Below are positions 60,886-64,000 of a stretch of DNA of 64,000 bases, in pieces; the stretch's first letter is position 1, and every line of letters begins with the position of its first letter. The DNA is taken from NCBI RefSeq assembly GCF_017086445.1, contig NZ_CP070968.1, positions 2,914,001 to 2,978,000 on the forward strand, given 5' to 3'. The translations under genes were made by a program, and so were the position numbers. Under the pieces are notes generated by a model, which saw only the letters and a program-made list of their open reading frames with translations, ran no database searches and was not told the origin of the DNA. Source of the stretch: Brevundimonas fontaquae (GTDB lineage Bacteria > Pseudomonadota > Alphaproteobacteria > Caulobacterales > Caulobacteraceae).

Positions 60886-61641
60886 TTAGTGGGACGCCAG
60901 GATGGCGTTCGGATCGGGGATGCGGCGCTGGTCGTCCAGAATCTTGCCGTCCTCGATGTGGATGACCCGGTCGGCCCAGGCCTCCAGGCGCGGATCGTGG
61001 GTCACGCAGATGACGGCGGCGCCGTGTTCGGTGGCGGCCCGGCGCAGCAGCTTGATGACCACCTGGCCGTTCTCGCCGTCCAGGGCCGAGGTGGGTTCGT
61101 CGGCGAACAGGATTTTGGGATCCTTGGCCAGGGCGCGGGCGATGGCGACGCGCTGCTTTTCACCGCCCGACAAAGCCGCCGGCCGCTGGTGCAGACGGTG
61201 GCCCAGGCCGACCTCTTCAAGGGCGATCGTGGCGCGCTTCTTGGCCTGGCCCGCGGTCAGCCCCTGGAACTTCAGCACTGTCTCCACCTGCTGCAACGCC
61301 GTCAGCGCCGGGAACAGGTTGAAGCCCTGGAAGATGAAGCCGCAGTTATCTAGGCGGAACTTGTCGATCCGGCCGGATGACAGCTTCCACAGATCATCGA
61401 CGTCCAGCGCGTCCACCCGGCCCTCTTCGGGCTTCAGCAGGCCCGACAGGGCTGCGATCAGGGTGGACTTGCCCGAGCCGGAGGGCCCCATGACCATGGT
61501 CAGGTCGCCATGCCGCGCATCGAAATCGACGCCCTTCAGCACGTCGACCCAGGCCTTGCCGGACTTGAACCGCTTGACCAGGCTTTTGGCCTCGATGGCG
61601 AAGTCGCCGTGCTTGCCGTGAACCTTTGTATGAACGTTCAT
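60886..61641 (-). CDS. ABC transporter ATP-binding protein (DevA/MacB type)
   Basis: A 251-residue ABC ATPase. Walker A GPSGSGKST (52-60), Q-loop FIFQGFNLFP, signature LSGGEKQRVAIARAL, Walker B ILFADEPTSALD and the switch His in VTHDPRLE. It belongs to the LolD/MacB/DevA subfamily that powers mechanotransmission rather than transport through the membrane domain. The ATG at 61641 overlaps the permease stop by 4 nt. Confidence 0.95.
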   Translation of the reverse strand: MNVHTKVHGKHGDFAIEAKSLVKRFKSGKAWVDVLKGVDFDARHGDLTMVMGPSGSGKSTLIAALSGLLKPEEGRVDALDVDDLWKLSSGRIDKFRLDNCGFIFQGFNLFPALTALQQVETVLKFQGLTAGQAKKRATIALEEVGLGHRLHQRPAALSGGEKQRVAIARALAKDPKILFADEPTSALDGENGQVVIKLLRRAATEHGAAVICVTHDPRLEAWADRVIHIEDGKILDDQRRIPDPNAILASH

Positions 61642-62810
61642 CGCAGCAGGTCCGCCGGTTGGCTGTTCTTGAGGATGCCCAGCGACAGCAGGCCGGACAC
61701 CATAGCGATGGCGATCAGGCCGATGCCGACGACGATCAGCAGCGACAACGGCAAGGCGATGATCACCGCCCCCATCATCGCCAGCAGCGAGACCAGCCAG
61801 GTCAGGACGATGGCCGCGATGACGCCGACGACGCCGACCCAGAAGCTGAGTTCGACCACGATCCGACGCAAGGACCCCATGCTGACGCCCAAGGCCCGCA
61901 GAGAGGCGAACTCCTTGATATTGGCCATGATGGCGCCGCGCAGGGTCTGCCAGGTGATGGCCACGCCGATGATGATCCCCAGCACGACGCAGCCGCCGAT
62001 GATGATGACCAGAATGCCTTCCTCGAACATGGCGCCGGCGTTGGCGTCGGCCAGTTGCTGCTTGGTCCAGGCCTTCCACTGACCGTTGCCCATGGCGTTC
62101 AGTTGGGCCACCACGACGGGCGCGCGGGCCGGATCGCGCAGCTTGACCATCAGCGGACCGACGCGCGGGCCGGTGTCGGCCTGGCCCAGCATCCGCAGCG
62201 TGTCGCGCGACATGACCACGCCCGGCTGCATCATATTGGGATAGCCGCGCGTGACGCCGACGACGGTGACGGTCTGGCCGTTGTACAGGGCCTTGTCGCC
62301 CAGCTTCACGCCCAGGGTCGTCAGGGCCGTCTCGTCGACCGCCACGGTGTAGGGTTGGCGCAGCGCGTCGACCAGTTCCTGCGAATAGTCGGTCGGGATA
62401 GTCACCGAGCCGGGACGGGTGTCGATGATGCTGGCCTGGACGAACTTCTGACGCGGCGCGCCCTGCGACGCATTGTCCGCCTGGCTCTTGGTCGGATCGA
62501 CTTCCTTAATGTTCTGGAAGGTGCCCCCGGCGCCGTCCAGCGGCATGACCTCGACCACCTCAGGGTGGTTGTAGGCCAAAGGAATGAACCGACGCGGCAC
62601 GCCCGACGGCCCGCCGATCAGGCTTTTGGCGCCGGGCTGCATGATGAAGATGTCGGCGTTCGACCGTTCGATCGTCGCGGTGAATCCTTTGCCGATGCCG
62701 ATGAAGACGCCGGTCATCGCCAGGACCAGAAGCCCCGACAGGGCCAGGGCCATGACCGCCGCCATATAGCGGCGCCACTCGAACAGCAGTGTTGATAGCG
62801 CAAGCGACAT
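61638..62810 (-). CDS. ABC transporter permease, FtsX/DevC type
   Basis: A 390-residue permease with four transmembrane helices: one at about 15-38 and three in the C-terminal third (IIGGCVVLGIIIGV, WVGVVGVIAAIVLTWL, LIVVGIGLIAIAM). A large periplasmic MacB-PCD-like domain lies between. Topology and the adjacent ATPase and adaptor match DevBCA exporters, which expel glycolipids or other envelope lipids in cyanobacteria. The cargo here is unknown. Confidence 0.9.
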   Translation of the reverse strand: MSLALSTLLFEWRRYMAAVMALALSGLLVLAMTGVFIGIGKGFTATIERSNADIFIMQPGAKSLIGGPSGVPRRFIPLAYNHPEVVEVMPLDGAGGTFQNIKEVDPTKSQADNASQGAPRQKFVQASIIDTRPGSVTIPTDYSQELVDALRQPYTVAVDETALTTLGVKLGDKALYNGQTVTVVGVTRGYPNMMQPGVVMSRDTLRMLGQADTGPRVGPLMVKLRDPARAPVVVAQLNAMGNGQWKAWTKQQLADANAGAMFEEGILVIIIGGCVVLGIIIGVAITWQTLRGAIMANIKEFASLRALGVSMGSLRRIVVELSFWVGVVGVIAAIVLTWLVSLLAMMGAVIIALPLSLLIVVGIGLIAIAMVSGLLSLGILKNSQPADLLR

Positions 62811-63024
62811 TGTCGTCGATAAACCCCCGGTACTTGCGCCTATCTGACCGTGCGCCTCCTCACCGCCAAGTTAAATCGGGGTAAGGCTTGTGAAGAGCTG
62901 TCGTTGCGGGTTCCAAATCAGGGGATTAAGGGCCTTACAGCCTCTTGGCGCCGCCCCTTCGTCGGCGTTAGTTACAACATAACAGATGGGACAGGCCGTC
63001 CCACGCTTAGGGAAACACGCCTTC

Positions 63025-64000
63025 ATGTCCTTGCCCTCGCTTCGTCTCACCGCCTCGCTCGCCGCGCTCGGCGCCGCCACCGCCGTCCTGTCCGCGCCCG
63101 CGACCTCCGCCCGCGCCGACGAGGGCATGTGGACCTTCGACAACTTCCCCATCGCCACGGTGAACGAGAAGTACGGCACGAACATCGACCAAGCCTGGCT
63201 GGACCGCGTGCGCAACGCCGCCGTCCGCCTACAGGGCTGCTCGGCCTCGCTGGTGTCGAACGAAGGCCTGGTGCTGACCAACCACCACTGCGTCGTCTCG
63301 TGCGTGCAGGACCTGTCCACGGCTCAGAACGACTACGTCAAGAACGGCTGGATGCCCGCCACCCGTGAGGAAGAGAAGAAGTGCCCCGGCCAGACGGCCG
63401 AAATTCTGACGGACATCACTGACGTCACCGACCGCGTGACCGGCGCCGGCGCCGGTCTTGAGGGCGCCGCCTTCGTCCAGGCCCGCGCCGCCGAGATCGA
63501 CAAGATCCAGAAGGAGACCTGCGGCGACGACCAGAAGCTGACCTGCCAGGTCATCAGCTTCTACCGCGGCGGCCAGTACAAGCTGTACAAGTTCCGCAAG
63601 TATGACGACGTGCGCCTGGTCTTCGCGCCCGAGTTTCAGGCGGCTTTCTTCGGCGGCGACCCGGACAACTTCAACTTCCCGCGCTACGCTCTGGATGCCG
63701 GCTTCCTGCGCATCTACGAAGACGGCAAGCCGGTCGCCACGCCGAACCACCTGACCTGGAACGCCAATGCGCCCAAGGAAGGCGACGTCACCTTCGTCGC
63801 CGGCAACCCCGGCTCGACCCAGCGCCTGCTGACCGTGGCCCAGTTGGAGGCGCTGCGCGACCAGCAACTGCCCATCACCCTGATCCAGTCGTCGGAACTG
63901 CGCGGCCGTCTGCTGGAATATTCGACCACCGGCGAAGAGGCCAAGCGCGTCTCGGTCGATCCGATCTTCGGCCTGGAGAACAGCTTCAAGGTCTATTACG
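63025..64000 (+). CDS. S46-family dipeptidyl-peptidase (partial, cut by window end)
   Basis: The first 325 residues of an S46 peptidase (DPP7/DPP11 group, about 700 in full). A signal peptide ends near TSARA (about 31). Next come EGMWTFDNFP, typical of the mature start, the catalytic His in GLVLTNHHCV (about 81-90) and the conserved FFGGDPDNFNFPRY region with the catalytic Asp. The nucleophilic Ser lies beyond the window. It removes dipeptides from peptides in the periplasm. The upstream 214 nt contain no other gene. Confidence 0.93.
   Translation, partial: MSLPSLRLTASLAALGAATAVLSAPATSARADEGMWTFDNFPIATVNEKYGTNIDQAWLDRVRNAAVRLQGCSASLVSNEGLVLTNHHCVVSCVQDLSTAQNDYVKNGWMPATREEEKKCPGQTAEILTDITDVTDRVTGAGAGLEGAAFVQARAAEIDKIQKETCGDDQKLTCQVISFYRGGQYKLYKFRKYDDVRLVFAPEFQAAFFGGDPDNFNFPRYALDAGFLRIYEDGKPVATPNHLTWNANAPKEGDVTFVAGNPGSTQRLLTVAQLEALRDQQLPITLIQSSELRGRLLEYSTTGEEAKRVSVDPIFGLENSFKVYY

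Noticed and set aside
1-64000. CRISPR arrays, insertion sequences, prophage or integrase genes
   Set aside because: No regularly spaced repeats and no transposase, integrase or phage structural proteins were found; the HTH-like protein at 52864 alone is not enough.

Overview
This is about 64 kb of a high-GC alphaproteobacterial chromosome. I infer a Caulobacteraceae member, most like Brevundimonas. The reasons are the TonB_Xanth_Caul-type receptor, CtrA-like TTAA boxes, the paired STAS/CheY/CheA/CheW chemotaxis cluster, an OpgH-type glucan synthase and very dense G/C-ending codons. No phage, insertion sequence or CRISPR array is visible. The window is ordinary chromosome with several accessory islands of function.

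Layout. (1) 0.2-1 kb: a PhoH-family ATPase, preceded by a strong intrinsic terminator and a possible structured small RNA. (2) 1.2-12.3 kb: a surface-polysaccharide region. It holds UDP-glucose dehydrogenase, UDP-glucuronate 4-epimerase, an outer-membrane beta-barrel and a Wzc-like tyrosine autokinase that is split by a one-base frameshift. An anion transporter, a lipoprotein and a methyltransferase follow, then a GT4 glycosyltransferase and a GINT1-like beta-propeller protein. (3) 12.4-16.5 kb: a FecI/FecR/FecA-type cell-surface signalling and uptake operon. (4) 16.7-26.1 kb: a complete chemotaxis operon on the minus strand (STAS, CheY, CheA, CheW, MCP, CheW, CheR, CheB), with a divergent soluble MCP-like protein converging on it. 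(5) 26.4-40.1 kb: a locus for alpha-galactoside or alpha-N-acetylgalactosaminide use. It contains a TonB receptor, N-acetylhexosamine kinase, AgaS-type isomerase/deaminase, KbaZ/GatZ-family protein, DMT transporter, Tat-exported GH36, lipoprotein amidohydrolase, GH27-NPCBM and a DeoR/AgaR-type repressor. GAAAC-rich sites stand before its transcription units. (6) 40.6-49.9 kb: tRNA-Ser(GGA), MsrA, a HglS/DUF1338 dioxygenase, an acyltransferase-DUF998 fusion, OpgH, a stress-type SDR, a GNAT and two DUF4870-like membrane proteins. (7) 49.9-64 kb: housekeeping and mixed genes. These are FolB with a PTR1/FolM-like reductase coupled to a 26-codon ORF, NUDIX, UvrC, VapBC, beta-carbonic anhydrase, PgsA, a retropepsin-like protease, DUF1289, a 50-aa orphan peptide, enoyl-CoA hydratase, a DevBCA-type exporter, and an S46 peptidase cut by the window end.

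How the genes work together. In the sugar locus, substrate would cross the outer membrane through the TonB receptor. Two exported glycosidases would release galactose or GalNAc, and an EamA-type carrier would import it. The kinase, AgaS and KbaZ would then feed it towards tagatose phosphates. No deacetylase (AgaA/NagA) and no KbaY aldolase lies in the window, so the pathway as seen is incomplete. The most unusual items are this non-canonical galactosamine-type locus with its candidate regulon sites, the degenerate MCP-like partner of the che operon, and the 26-codon ORF overlapping the TTG start of the pteridine-reductase-like gene.
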